A stretch of 64,000 nt of DNA from Phycisphaerales bacterium (GCA_023382935.1 JAHDXL010000010.1:1-64000); one strand, 5' to 3'; positions 46,096 through 55,620 are shown, numbered from the stretch's first letter. Numbers and translations are program-made. The notes: generated by a model not told the origin, from the sequence alone.

Positions 46096-47046
46096 ATGCT
46101 CCGCGTGAACGAAATCCTCTCTCCGATACTGCTGTATGCGGCCTGCCTGATCGGTGCGATCGGGGTGGCGCTCGCACTTCCCCGTCGCAAACCAGGAATC
46201 GCCCTGATCGGGGGGTTGGTGGCGATTGCAGGCGTCGGGCTCGGCGCTCTGGCCTTGTTCCTCTGGGCGGCCGATGCCGAGTTGCTTCCCAGCGTGTTCT
46301 TTTACGTCTTCGGGCTTTTGGCGTTGGGATCGGGGTTGCGGATGATCACGCACCCGCGCCCGGTATACTCGGCCCTGTATTTCATCCTGACGATCATCGC
46401 GTCGAGCGGGCTGTATGTCATTCTCTCTGCTGAGTTTATGGCTTTTGCCCTCATCATCATCTACGCCGGAGCGATCATCATCACCTACCTGTTCGTCATC
46501 ATGTTGGCCACCCAGGCGCCCACCGAGGATGACGAGGAATTGCTCTCAACCTACGACACCGAGGCCCGCGACCCACTGTGGAGTGCCGCGGTCGGGTTTG
46601 TGATTCTGGCGGCCTTGACGGCGGTGATGTTCCGCGGGAGCGATGCACTCCCCCCTGTTCAGGCGAGCGCCGGGTCGCATGAGTTGCTGGCCCAGATGCC
46701 GCGGAAAATCGAGCGCGAGTTGCGTCGGTCCGGGGCGATTCGGGCAGACGAGCAAGTTCTGACGGTGGACGGCGTCGCCCAGGTCGACTGGGACTCCCGG
46801 TTAGTGTCGCTCGAGGGCGGGAATTTGGCGGCCCTGCCGGAGAGTTTCGTCACGAGCAACGTCGAGGAACTGGGCTTCAACCTGCTGGCCGACCACCCCA
46901 TGACCATCGAGATCGCCGGCGTGATCCTGCTGATGGCGATGCTGGGGGCGACGGTGCTGGCGCGGCGCCAGGTGGACATCGAGGAGGCGGCCAAGGCGTT
47001 GCAGGCCCGTCGCCTCTCGCTGCGGGAGGGCGCATCGGATGCTTGA
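46096..47046 (+). CDS. nuoJ: NADH-quinone oxidoreductase subunit J
   Basis: 316 aa, far longer than the ~170-200 aa usual for NuoJ. The conserved core is RPVYSALYFILTIIASSGLYVILSAEFMAFALIIIYAGAIIITYLFVIML. Two extra helices precede it. An extra polar segment of about 100 residues (~205-285) separates the fourth core helix from the last one. The ATG at 46096 is used; a GTG nine bases on is also possible. Its stop overlaps the nuoK start by 8 nt. Confidence 0.9.
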   Translation: MLRVNEILSPILLYAACLIGAIGVALALPRRKPGIALIGGLVAIAGVGLGALALFLWAADAELLPSVFFYVFGLLALGSGLRMITHPRPVYSALYFILTIIASSGLYVILSAEFMAFALIIIYAGAIIITYLFVIMLATQAPTEDDEELLSTYDTEARDPLWSAAVGFVILAALTAVMFRGSDALPPVQASAGSHELLAQMPRKIERELRRSGAIRADEQVLTVDGVAQVDWDSRLVSLEGGNLAALPESFVTSNVEELGFNLLADHPMTIEIAGVILLMAMLGATVLARRQVDIEEAAKALQARRLSLREGASDA

Positions 47047-47383
47047 ACTGGCGCAGAGCGCGTTTCCCCAGCCCATGGCCGGCGTGACGCTGGCGCACTA
47101 CCTGGTGCTGTCGGGCGCGATGTTCACGCTGGGGCTGGTGGGGTTCATCACCCGGCGGAACCTGATCATCATGTTCCTGTGCACGGAGTTGATGTTTCAG
47201 GCGGCCGGGCTGGCGCTCATCGCATTCAGCCGCTATCACCTGAATCTCGACGGACAGACGTTCGTGATTTTCGTGTTGACCGTGGCGGCGGCGGAGGCGG
47301 CGATGGCGCTGGCCCTGGTCGTGCTGCTGTTCCGTCGTCGCGAATCGCTCAGTTCGGAAGAGTGGGCCGACCTGAAGGGCTGA
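47039..47383 (+). CDS. nuoK: NADH-quinone oxidoreductase subunit K
   Basis: 114 aa with three membrane helices. The helix-2 block GFITRRNLIIMFLCTELMFQAAGLAL carries the glutamate of the proton path, and TVAAAEAAMALALVVLLFRRR the second one. Length and pattern are normal for NuoK. It overlaps nuoJ and is 16 nt before nuoL. Confidence 0.94.
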   Translation: MLELAQSAFPQPMAGVTLAHYLVLSGAMFTLGLVGFITRRNLIIMFLCTELMFQAAGLALIAFSRYHLNLDGQTFVIFVLTVAAAEAAMALALVVLLFRRRESLSSEEWADLKG

Positions 47384-47399
47384 GAGGGGAGTTGCCACG

Positions 47400-49598
47400 G
47401 TGCTGGATACGGGCCACATGCTGCTCACTCTCGCCTCGGACGCGCCGGCCGGCGCGGCGCCCTGGTGGGTGATGCTGATTCCCGCGCTGCCGATGGTGGG
47501 CGTGGTGCTGTGCACGCTGTTCGCCATCATGGGCGTGAAGAGCAAACTGCCGGCGTTTGCGACGGTGGGCTGCCTGGGCCTGGCGTGCGTGCTGGCGTTT
47601 GCGATGCTGCTGGGTTCCGACGACGCGCCGGGCGTGGTCAAGGCCTGGCAGTGGTTTGACATCTCGTGGGGCGAGGGGCACGGGCAGACATTCAGTGCGA
47701 TCTTCGGCTTCTACATCGATCGACTGACGATTCTGTGGATGCTGTTCGTGACCGGGCTGGCGACGCTGATCGGGCTGTACGCCAGCGAGTACATGAGCCA
47801 TGACCAGGGGCAGGGTTACTGCCGGTTCTTCATGGCCTTCAACCTGTTCGTGTTCAGCATGTCGTGCCTGGTGATGGGCGCGAACATGCTGATGCTCTAC
47901 CTGGGATGGGAAGGCGTGGGCCTGTGCTCGTATCTGCTGATCGGGTACTTCTACAAGAAGCCGTCGGCGGTGGCGGCGGGCAAGAAGGCCTTTATTGTCA
48001 ACCGCATCGGCGATTTGGGGCTGGCGCTGGGCGTGTATCTCACGTTCGTGCACTTCGGTACCATCGAGTACGCCGAACTGTTCGCCAGCGACCAGTTGCA
48101 GGGCTACCTGACCGACGCGGCCCACGGGCATTTCGAGCACATCCCGGCGGCGGCGCAGATGATCCCGCTGCTGCTTATGGTCGGTGCCTTCGGAAAGAGT
48201 GCGCAATTGCCGCTGTACGTATGGCTTCCCGATGCGATGGAAGGCCCGACTCCGGTGTCGGCGCTCATCCACGCGGCCACGATGGTGACGGCCGGCGTGT
48301 ATCTCGTTGCGCGGGCGTACCCGCTGTTCCAGGTGTCGGAGTACGCGCTGCCGGCCGTGGCGTGGATCGGGGCGCTGACGGCGTTCCTGGCAGCCACGAT
48401 CGGCATGGCTCAGTTCGACATCAAGCGCATCATGGCCTACTCGACGGTGTCGCAGTTGGGCTACATGTTCGCCGGGCTGGGGGTGATGACGAGCATCGGG
48501 GCGGCGGCACACGTATTCACGCACGCGTTCTTCAAGGCCCTGCTCTTCCTCTGCTGCGGCGCGGTGATGCACGGGTTCGCCGGTCAGTTGGACCTGCGCA
48601 AACTGTCGGGCGTGGCGAAGATGAAGGGCTGGGGCATCGTGGGCATCACCATGCTCATCGGGTGCCTGAACCTCGTCGGGTTCCCGGTGATCACCAGCGG
48701 GTACTGGTCGAAGGACATGATCCTGGCCGAGGCCTTTGTGCGCCCGAGCACGGGGCTGGTGGGCTGGCTGCTGCTGATCACGGCCGGTCTGACGGCGTAT
48801 TACACCTTCCGCGTGTTCTTCCGCGTGTTCGTCGGACCGGTGGAATATCACCCCGGCGAGGAACTGCACGCGCACGACGATCACGCCGCAGGTCATGGGC
48901 ATTCCCACGATCACGGGCACGCCGGGTACGATCATTCACACTCGCCTGAGCCTGCGCACGATTCTGCGCATGACGAGGCGCACGGTCACTTCCACCCGCA
49001 CGCGCCGGGCTGGGCGATCAACACGGTGCTGGTGATTCTCGCGGCCCTGACCTTCGTGGCCATCCCGCTCGTGGCGCTGAACCACGGCGGCTGGGTGGGC
49101 GAGATGGTCCATGGCTCAACGGCCCACTACGAGGCGGCCCACGCCGGGGGCGGGTCACATGGGTCGGTGTGGCTGGTCGGGCTCGATCCGCACCAAGTGA
49201 TGTATTACATCTCGGCGGTGGTGGGGCTGGCGGGAATCGCGGTGGCCTGGGCGTTGCACTATCGCGGTCGTCGCGAGGCGGCGCACGCGCCGGCGGCCGA
49301 GGCGTTCAAGCGGGTGGCCGGTCCCCTGCAGCGCTGGGCCGAGCATAAGTGGTACGTGGACGAGTTGTACGACTTCCTGTTCCGCAACCCGCTATGGGTG
49401 CTTTCGCAGGTCTTCCGGTACATCGACATGCTGCTCGTAGACGGGCTGGTGAACACCGCCGGTTGGCTGCCCAGTGCGCTGGGTGGGCGTCTGCGTCGCG
49501 GGCAGCACGGGCTGCTGCAGGGATACGCGGGCAGCATGGCCGGCGGACTGGCGCTGTTCGTGGTGGTGGTCCTTCTTCTGGTGAGCAGGTCGGCATGA
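47400..49598 (+). CDS. nuoL: NADH-quinone oxidoreductase subunit L
   Basis: 732 aa, the distal antiporter-like proton-pumping subunit. Core blocks are MSCLVMGANMLMLYLGWEGVGLCSYLLIG, FGKSAQLPLYVWLPDAMEGPTPVSALIHAATMV and QFDIKRIMAYSTVSQLGYM. The C-terminal lateral helix region includes KWYVDELYDFLF. A loop at residues ~488-537 holds 16 histidines (for example GHGHSHDHGH). The start is the GTG at 47400 with a GAGGGGAG site upstream; an ATG at 47418 is an alternative. Confidence 0.95.
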   Translation: MLDTGHMLLTLASDAPAGAAPWWVMLIPALPMVGVVLCTLFAIMGVKSKLPAFATVGCLGLACVLAFAMLLGSDDAPGVVKAWQWFDISWGEGHGQTFSAIFGFYIDRLTILWMLFVTGLATLIGLYASEYMSHDQGQGYCRFFMAFNLFVFSMSCLVMGANMLMLYLGWEGVGLCSYLLIGYFYKKPSAVAAGKKAFIVNRIGDLGLALGVYLTFVHFGTIEYAELFASDQLQGYLTDAAHGHFEHIPAAAQMIPLLLMVGAFGKSAQLPLYVWLPDAMEGPTPVSALIHAATMVTAGVYLVARAYPLFQVSEYALPAVAWIGALTAFLAATIGMAQFDIKRIMAYSTVSQLGYMFAGLGVMTSIGAAAHVFTHAFFKALLFLCCGAVMHGFAGQLDLRKLSGVAKMKGWGIVGITMLIGCLNLVGFPVITSGYWSKDMILAEAFVRPSTGLVGWLLLITAGLTAYYTFRVFFRVFVGPVEYHPGEELHAHDDHAAGHGHSHDHGHAGYDHSHSPEPAHDSAHDEAHGHFHPHAPGWAINTVLVILAALTFVAIPLVALNHGGWVGEMVHGSTAHYEAAHAGGGSHGSVWLVGLDPHQVMYYISAVVGLAGIAVAWALHYRGRREAAHAPAAEAFKRVAGPLQRWAEHKWYVDELYDFLFRNPLWVLSQVFRYIDMLLVDGLVNTAGWLPSALGGRLRRGQHGLLQGYAGSMAGGLALFVVVVLLLVSRSA

Positions 49599-49638
49599 TG
49601 GTTCTTCCTGATACAACCGAGGCCGTGGAGCGTTGCCG

Positions 49639-51264
49639 ATGAACAGCGTGCTCATACCCGCGGCGATGCTGATTCCGGTGATCTTCGCGTTGGCGGTGGC
49701 GATCATGCCGGCCGAGAAGGCGCGGGGGACCGCGCTGCTCGGCATGCTGTTGGGCGCGGTGCCGGTGCTGGGGCTTTTGTTCCTGTTTGATTACCAGAAC
49801 GCGGCCGCGTTTCAGTTCGCCGGCTCGGTCGACTGGATTCCCGAGTTCGGCCTGCGCCTCTCGCTGGGCATTGACTCGGTGGCCCTGCTGCTGATCGCGC
49901 TGACCGCGCTGCTCGGGCCGATCTGCGTGCTGGGCTCATGGACCGCGATTGTCGAGCGCCAGCGGCTGTTCTACTCGTGGCTGCTGATCCTTCAGACGGC
50001 GATGCTCGGTGTTTTCGCCGCGCGTGACCTGGTGGTGTTCTACATCTGTTTCGAGTTCACGCTGCTGCCGATGTTCATTCTCATCGGCGTGTTCGGCTCG
50101 ACCAATCGCAAGATCGCGTCGATCAAGTTCTTCCTGTACACGTTTACCGGTTCGCTGATCGCGCTGGCGGGCCTGGTGTATGTCGCGTGGTACGCGGCCG
50201 GTCACTACGGACACTGGACGCTGGACATCGGCGATCTGGCATCCGCGGCGCGGACCATGAGCCCGACGCAGCAGGGGTGGGTGCTGGCGGGCATGCTGGC
50301 CGGCTTTGCCGTCAAGGTACCGCTATTCCCGCTGCATACGTGGTTGCCGCTCGCGCACACCGAGGCGCCGACGGCCGGCTCGGTCATCCTGGCGGGCGTG
50401 CTGCTGAAGTTGGGCACCTATGGCATTTACCGGTTCGTGCTGGGCTTTGTGCCGATGGCCGTCGCCGAGCACGCGCCGATGCTGGCGGTGCTGAGCATCA
50501 TCGGCATCGTGTACGCGGGTCTGATCTGCTGGGTGCAGACCGACGTGAAGAAGTTGATCGCGTATTCGTCGGTGAGCCACCTGGGCTTCTGCGTGCTGGG
50601 GCTGGTGGCGGTCAATGCGACCGGGCTGTCGGGCTCGATCCTCTACATGCTCAACCACGGGCTGAGCACGGGCGCACTGTTCCTCATGATCGGCTTCATG
50701 TACGAGCGCTATCACACGCGCGACATGGGGCAGTTGGGCGGGCTGGCCTCAAAGATGCCGGTGTGGTCGAGTTTCATGGTGTTCTTCGTGCTCGCATCCG
50801 TCGGGCTGCCCGGGCTCAACGGATTCGTCAGCGAGTTCCTGTGCCTGATCGGTGCATTCCAGTCGTCGTCGAGCCTGGTCGCCGCCGGGCATCCCGGGGC
50901 CACGCCCGGAGCCCTGGGCCCGTGGTATGCCTTCTTCGCCGGCACCGGCATGGTGGTCGCGGCGATGTACCTGCTCATCATGGTGGGCAGGGTGGTGTGG
51001 GGCAAACTGGTCGAGCCGCACGAGCATCATCACGACGATGACGGATCGCACTTGCCGCCCGATCTGACGGCCCGCGAAGTCACCGCTCTGATTCCGCTGG
51101 CGCTGGGGTGCCTGGTGTTCGGGCTGTGGCCCCAACCGTTGCTGGGGGCGATCGAGGCCCCGGTCAACGTGGCGATTCGGTCGTTCGAGTTTGAAGCGCC
51201 GCAGCCGACGCCGCACCCTGAGCACGCACAGGCCGACGCTCACGTCGGGGAGGTCGCCCCGTGA
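49639..51264 (+). CDS. nuoM: NADH-quinone oxidoreductase subunit M
   Basis: 541 aa, antiporter-like subunit with ~14 helices. Typical blocks are VVFYICFEFTLLPMFILIGVFG, AGFAVKVPLFPLHTWLPLAHTEAPTAGSVILAGVLLKLGTYGI and TDVKKLIAYSSVSHLGFCVLG. A short His/Asp-rich loop (PHEHHHDDDGSH, near residue 460) sits at a similar place to the larger one in NuoL. The ATG at 49639 is preferred over a TTG six bases earlier. Confidence 0.95.
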   Translation: MNSVLIPAAMLIPVIFALAVAIMPAEKARGTALLGMLLGAVPVLGLLFLFDYQNAAAFQFAGSVDWIPEFGLRLSLGIDSVALLLIALTALLGPICVLGSWTAIVERQRLFYSWLLILQTAMLGVFAARDLVVFYICFEFTLLPMFILIGVFGSTNRKIASIKFFLYTFTGSLIALAGLVYVAWYAAGHYGHWTLDIGDLASAARTMSPTQQGWVLAGMLAGFAVKVPLFPLHTWLPLAHTEAPTAGSVILAGVLLKLGTYGIYRFVLGFVPMAVAEHAPMLAVLSIIGIVYAGLICWVQTDVKKLIAYSSVSHLGFCVLGLVAVNATGLSGSILYMLNHGLSTGALFLMIGFMYERYHTRDMGQLGGLASKMPVWSSFMVFFVLASVGLPGLNGFVSEFLCLIGAFQSSSSLVAAGHPGATPGALGPWYAFFAGTGMVVAAMYLLIMVGRVVWGKLVEPHEHHHDDDGSHLPPDLTAREVTALIPLALGCLVFGLWPQPLLGAIEAPVNVAIRSFEFEAPQPTPHPEHAQADAHVGEVAP

Positions 51265-52811
51265 CCGAACGCCTTGCCTATCTGTGGCCGGAGTTGTCGC
51301 TGTTCATCGCGACGTGCGTGGTGATGGTGCTTGGGTTGAGCCCCTCGCGTGAAACGCGGCGCTTGTGTGCGTGGGTTTCGGCGATCGGGCTGCTGGTGGC
51401 GGCCGGGCTGGCGGTGAACGCGCCGGTCGATTCCGAGGCGCTGCTGCCCAACCTCATGCCCTTCGCCAAGTTGCTCATCGCGATGGTGGGGCTGGTGCTG
51501 CTGATGCTGCTGGCCGGCACGGTCGACCGCGACTACGAGGCCGAGATTGCGTCCGGGCGAACGGTGTTCCACGCGCTGCGGTCCAACCGGGCCGAGTTCT
51601 ACTCGTTCTTCCTCTTCAGCCTCACGGGGCTGATGCTCACGGCCAGCGCGGAAAGTCTGATCTGGCTGTTCCTGGCGCTCGAACTGACGAGCCTGCCGAC
51701 GTACATCATGGTGACGATCTCGACGCGCGGCACACAGAGCCAGGAGGCCGGCGTCAAGTACTTCTTCCTGGGCGCGCTCGGCGCGGCGTTCTTCCTGTAT
51801 GGGTTCGCGCTGATCTATGGCGGCACGGGCGCGACGCACTTTGCCGACATCGCCGCCGTCATTGCCGCCGACGGCATGAACCCCATCCTGACGCTGGGCA
51901 TGATCATCGGGCTGATCGGGGTGTCGTTCAAGATCGCGGCTGTGCCGATGCACTTCTACACGCCCGACGTGTATCAAGGCGCCGCGGCGCCGGTGTCGGC
52001 CATGCTCGCGTTCGTTCCCAAGGCGGCCGGCTTCATCGCGATCATCGTGCTGTGCGCTCTCATGGGCTGGCGGTACGGGCCGGGGGGCGAGAGTCTGCCC
52101 GAGGCTGTGCGCCTGCTGCTGTGGATCTCGGCGGCCCTGACGATGACGGTGGGCAACACGCTGGCGCTGCGGCAGCGCTCGGTCAAACGCATCCTAGCGT
52201 ATTCGTCGATCGCGCACTCGGGCTACATGCTCGTCGGCGTGGTGGCCGGCCCGGGCAGCGACCCGGCGCGCTTCACGACCAACGGCATCGCGGCCGTCCT
52301 GTTCTACCTGCTGTGCTACGGGTTCATGAACGTGGGCGCCTTCGCGGTGCTTGCGGCGTTGCGGCGTCCGGACGGGACCGAGGCCGACGACATCGACGAC
52401 ATCCGCGGGCTGTGTCACACGCAGCCGGTGCTGGGGTGGTCGATGGTGCTGTGCGCCCTTAGTCTGCTGGGCATGCCCCCGCTGCTCGGGTTCATCGGCA
52501 AGTTCGGACTGTTCACCAGCGCCATCAGCGCCGGTGAGATCGTGCTGGTCGTGATCCTCGGGCTCAACTCGGCCATCGCGGCGGCGTATTACCTGCGCCT
52601 GGTCGTGACGCCCTACCTCGAGCGTCCGGCCGAGCGGGACGCCATGGCGGTGCAGCGCGTGGCCATTCCGTCGCGGGCAATCGTAGCCGTGGTGTCGGCG
52701 TGCTCGGTGGTGGTGCTGGTGCTGGCGGCCCAGTTCCTCGTGACGCGGTCGGCCATTGCCGGGCGCGTGATCGAGACGAAGCCACCCGTCAGAGCCCAGA
52801 CCCAGCCGTGA
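51261..52811 (+). CDS. nuoN: NADH-quinone oxidoreductase subunit N
   Basis: 516 aa. The GTG at 51261 overlaps the nuoM stop. NuoN blocks are ESLIWLFLALELTSLPTYIMVTI, EAGVKYFFLGALGAAFFLYGFALIYG, IAAVPMHFYTPDVYQGAAAPVSAMLAFVPKAAG and RSVKRILAYSSIAHSGYMLVG. It ends the nuoJKLMN operon; a weak GCCC/GGGC stem with TTTT follows near 52823-52841. Confidence 0.95.
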   Translation: MTERLAYLWPELSLFIATCVVMVLGLSPSRETRRLCAWVSAIGLLVAAGLAVNAPVDSEALLPNLMPFAKLLIAMVGLVLLMLLAGTVDRDYEAEIASGRTVFHALRSNRAEFYSFFLFSLTGLMLTASAESLIWLFLALELTSLPTYIMVTISTRGTQSQEAGVKYFFLGALGAAFFLYGFALIYGGTGATHFADIAAVIAADGMNPILTLGMIIGLIGVSFKIAAVPMHFYTPDVYQGAAAPVSAMLAFVPKAAGFIAIIVLCALMGWRYGPGGESLPEAVRLLLWISAALTMTVGNTLALRQRSVKRILAYSSIAHSGYMLVGVVAGPGSDPARFTTNGIAAVLFYLLCYGFMNVGAFAVLAALRRPDGTEADDIDDIRGLCHTQPVLGWSMVLCALSLLGMPPLLGFIGKFGLFTSAISAGEIVLVVILGLNSAIAAAYYLRLVVTPYLERPAERDAMAVQRVAIPSRAIVAVVSACSVVVLVLAAQFLVTRSAIAGRVIETKPPVRAQTQP

Positions 52812-52827
52812 CGCTCATTCGCCCGGG

Positions 52828-53133
52828 TTGTGGGCTTTTCTCGTCTTACCGTCCTTGTATTTGCCCGGCGGAAGGATCGATTTTGCGAATCCGCTGGCGA
52901 TGGTGATGGTTGAAATCGGCACGACTGCATTCTCGCGCGGTAATCTTGAGATCCACCTTCGCCCGCCGTCCGACGTGGAGGTGCCTTACATTGATTGGTG
53001 GGACGGGACCATCGGCGACTGGATTGGACCAACCGACCCCTGCGTCGGCCTGATCACAGAGTCCATCAACGTGCGCGTCATCCCCGCGCCGGCGACGTTG
53101 GCAACGCTCAGCGTGGCTTGGCGCAGGCGATAG
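52828..53133 (+). pseudogene. C-terminal fragment of a PEP-CTERM-like protein
   Basis: About 100 codons are open but there is no signal peptide and no sensible start. From around residue 14 the sequence is protein-like (beta-rich, with EVPYIDWWDGTIGDWIG) and ends in the sorting-type anchor VRVIPAPATLATLSVAWRRR. The order of elements (beta strand, Trp/Asp-rich loop, VRVIPAPA, helix, arginines) matches the end of the gene at 53657. It is probably a 5'-deleted paralogue. Confidence 0.6.
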
Positions 53134-53150
53134 TGGATTTGGTCGGACGT

Positions 53151-53510
53151 TCAGTGGTCGAACAGCATCACCGCCACCAGCCGCCGCCGACGATTTACAC
53201 CACCAGGCAGGAAGGTTCCGCGTTGCGGGTGAATCTTCGACCCCGTCACACCCGGCGGCCCGCCGAACTCAACATGATTGAGGTCGATGCCCGTGTCAAT
53301 CATGGCGATGACTCGGCTTGGATCGTTCAGATCGGCCGGCGGCGAGCGGTACTGGTCGTACCCCACCAGCGCCCACGCGAAGTGAACCTTCGTCGTCTCA
53401 ATCCAATGCTGTCCGTACGGAACTGAGCGCTCGGCTCATACAGCGGGTCGTACGGCACGACCGGCTCGATGGTGCCAAATTGTGCGCCCCCCTCCCCCCG
53501 CGGCACCTGT
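53151..53510 (-). pseudogene. Remnant of a subtilisin-like (S8) serine protease
   Basis: On the minus strand, one frame reads IEPVVPYDPLYEPSAQF, a typical S8 entry (NDPLY...). After a shift of frame near 53410 another frame continues with YGQHWIETTKVHFAWALVG and then VIAMIDTGIDLNHVEFGG, the catalytic-aspartate motif of S8 peptidases. The His and Ser motifs are absent; the reading ends at 53151. So this is a frameshifted, truncated gene start. Confidence 0.7.
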
Positions 53511-53656
53511 AAGCAAGCCAAACGCGCATGCGACTGCCGATGGCGTCCTCGTGTTTCCTGTGCAGAAACTGAGCATGTGCTTGCCTCCATCGTGAAAGTC
53601 TGGTATTTGTGAGGCGAACACGCAGAGCATACCAACTTCCAGCGGAGATGCAAGTC

Positions 53657-54267
53657 ATGAAACGCGACAGATCCAAACTCTTGTGTTTGGGGCTCGGGCT
53701 GGGACTCTCAGACGTCGCGCTTGCCGACGCCGTGTTCCACCTGTGGTTCGAGGCGCCCTCTGAAGTCCAGGCCGCAAGCACCTTCACGCTCACTCTATGG
53801 GCGGAAGTCACGGGATCGATTCTGGCCGATTCAGACGGAGGATTCAATAGATTTGGCTTGGATGTCGTTGGGAGTGGGCTTTCAGCCGCGTTCTCAAATG
53901 TCCAGATGCCGTACTTTGCTGCGCTTGCACCTGGAACTCCCGGCACCAACGCTATGCACCAGATCGTCGGAATAAACCTACCTGAAATCGGCCCGTTCTA
54001 CACGATGAACCCAATCATTCTATTCAATGTGGACGTGACATTGAATTCTGTCGAGACTGGCGAGATTGTTATAGCGACAAGTCAGATCGGGTGGGCGGAC
54101 TTTATGCTCGCTTGGTGGGTGGATGACGTCGCAGGAACCTATGTCACCGACAGCGACCCCGGTTCATCGCTCATCGCGCACCCGCCACCGTCCGTGTCAT
54201 CCCCGCACCGGCCTGTATGCCCACGGTCATCTTTGCCGGGTTCATCTGGGCGCGCCGGCGCGGTTGA
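53657..54267 (+). pseudogene. PEP-CTERM-like secreted protein, frameshifted near its end
   Basis: The ATG at 53657 opens a signal peptide (KLLCLGLGLGLSDVALA) and ~170 residues of a beta-rich domain (FEAPSEVQAASTFTLTLWAEV, FNVDVTLNSVETGEIVIATS). At about 54170-54190 the reading frame changes; the adjacent frame gives TVRVIPAPACMPTVIFAGFI followed by WARRRG and a stop at 54267. Without the shift the protein loses its anchor. Related to the broken gene at 4918 and the fragment at 52828. Confidence 0.7.
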
Positions 54268-54276
54268 CTCGCCGGT

Positions 54277-54294
54277 GTGCGGCTCCAGCCGCAC
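54277..54294. terminator. Hairpin upstream of the nuoD stop
   Basis: GTGCGGC (54277-54283) pairs perfectly with GCCGCAC (54288-54294) around TCCA. It lies between the convergent PEP-CTERM-like pseudogene and nuoD. No T tract follows, so termination is tentative. Confidence 0.4.
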
Positions 54295-54330
54295 GGGCAT
54301 GTCGGGGAACCGGGGCCAGAACCGGAACGA

Positions 54331-55620
54331 CTACCGATCCAGTTCGGCCGCGACGATGTTGAGCGAGCCCAGCACCGCGACGATGTCGGCCAGCATGTGC
54401 CCTTCGATCAGTTTGGCCATGACCTGGTAGTTGATGAAACTGGGCGGGCGGACCTTGACGCGCCAGGCTCGGGGTGAGCCGTCGGAGACGATGTAATAGC
54501 CCAGTTCGCCGTTGGCGGTTTCGTTGGCGCCGTAAGCCTCAGCCACGGGCGGTTCCCAGCCGCGGTTGGTCATGATGAGTTCGAAGTGCTGGATGAGCCC
54601 TTCGATCGAGCCGTAGACCTCGGGCTTGGGGGGCTTGACCATCTTCGAGTCGCTGAAGACGTCGACGGGGCCCTGGGGGATGTTGTCAATCAACTGGTCG
54701 ATGATCTTGATCGCCTGGCGAATTTCCTCGACGCGCACCACGAAGCGGGCATAGACGTCGCCGGTGGTGGCCACGGGCACATTGAACTTGACGCGCTCGG
54801 CGCCCTGTCCGTCCCAGTTGTCGGCGTAACAGAGGTAAGGCTCGTCCTTACGGAGGTCGCGCCTGACGCCCGAGGCGCGGGCGATGGGGCCGCTGAGGCT
54901 CCAGGCGATGGCGTCTTCACGCGAGATGGCGCCGACGCCCTGTGTGCGGTCCATGAAGATGCGGTTGCGGAGGACGAGTTTCTCAAGATCGCGCACGGCA
55001 GTGGGCAGGTCGTCGTGGATGAAGTTCTTGACCAGGCGCTTGAAGGTCTCTTCGTCCGGCAGATCCTGCATGGCCCCGCCCACGCGGGTCCAGTCGGGGT
55101 GGAAGCGCTGTCCGGAGATGTAGTCGCAGATGTCGTAAATCTTCTCGCGCGGGTTGAAAGCGTAGAGGAAACCTGTGAACGCGCCCAGGTCAAGGGCAGC
55201 CGCGCCGACGCAGAGCAGGTGGTCCTGGATGCGGCCGAGTTCGGCCATGATGGTGCGAAGCACCTTGCAACGGGGAGTGATCTCGATGCCGAAGAGGGTC
55301 TCGACCGCGTGATGCCAGCAAATGTCGTTGGAGACCGGCGAGAGGTAGTTCATCCGCGAGCAGATCGTGACGTACTGGTTGTAGTCGAGGTGCTCGCCGA
55401 GTTTTTCGAATCCGGAGTGCAGGTAGCCGATGTGCGGGGTGCAGCGGGCGACGCGCTCGCCATCGAGTTCGAGGACGAGGCGGAGCGTGGTGTGCGTGGC
55501 CGGGTGCTGAGGCCCGAAGTTGAGCACCCAGCGATCGCCGGTGTCGACGTGGTCCTTGATATACCCGATCTTGTCGGCGTCGACCGTGAGCCCTTCTTCC
55601 GGGCGGAGCGTGTACGGCAT
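54331..55620 (-). CDS. nuoD: NADH-quinone oxidoreductase subunit D
   Basis: 429 aa, the 49-kDa-type subunit forming part of the quinone site. Family blocks are VLNFGPQHPATHTTLRLVLELDGE, HIGYLHSGFEKLGEHLDYNQ, MNYLSPVSNDICWHHAVE, RGWEPPVAEAYGANETANGELGYYIVSDG and the RPPSFINYQVM near the end. The ATG at 55620 starts the conserved protein. It is far from typical nuo order: nuoJKLMN face it on the other strand and nuoA-C, E-I are not in the window. Confidence 0.95.
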   Translation of the reverse strand: MPYTLRPEEGLTVDADKIGYIKDHVDTGDRWVLNFGPQHPATHTTLRLVLELDGERVARCTPHIGYLHSGFEKLGEHLDYNQYVTICSRMNYLSPVSNDICWHHAVETLFGIEITPRCKVLRTIMAELGRIQDHLLCVGAAALDLGAFTGFLYAFNPREKIYDICDYISGQRFHPDWTRVGGAMQDLPDEETFKRLVKNFIHDDLPTAVRDLEKLVLRNRIFMDRTQGVGAISREDAIAWSLSGPIARASGVRRDLRKDEPYLCYADNWDGQGAERVKFNVPVATTGDVYARFVVRVEEIRQAIKIIDQLIDNIPQGPVDVFSDSKMVKPPKPEVYGSIEGLIQHFELIMTNRGWEPPVAEAYGANETANGELGYYIVSDGSPRAWRVKVRPPSFINYQVMAKLIEGHMLADIVAVLGSLNIVAAELDR

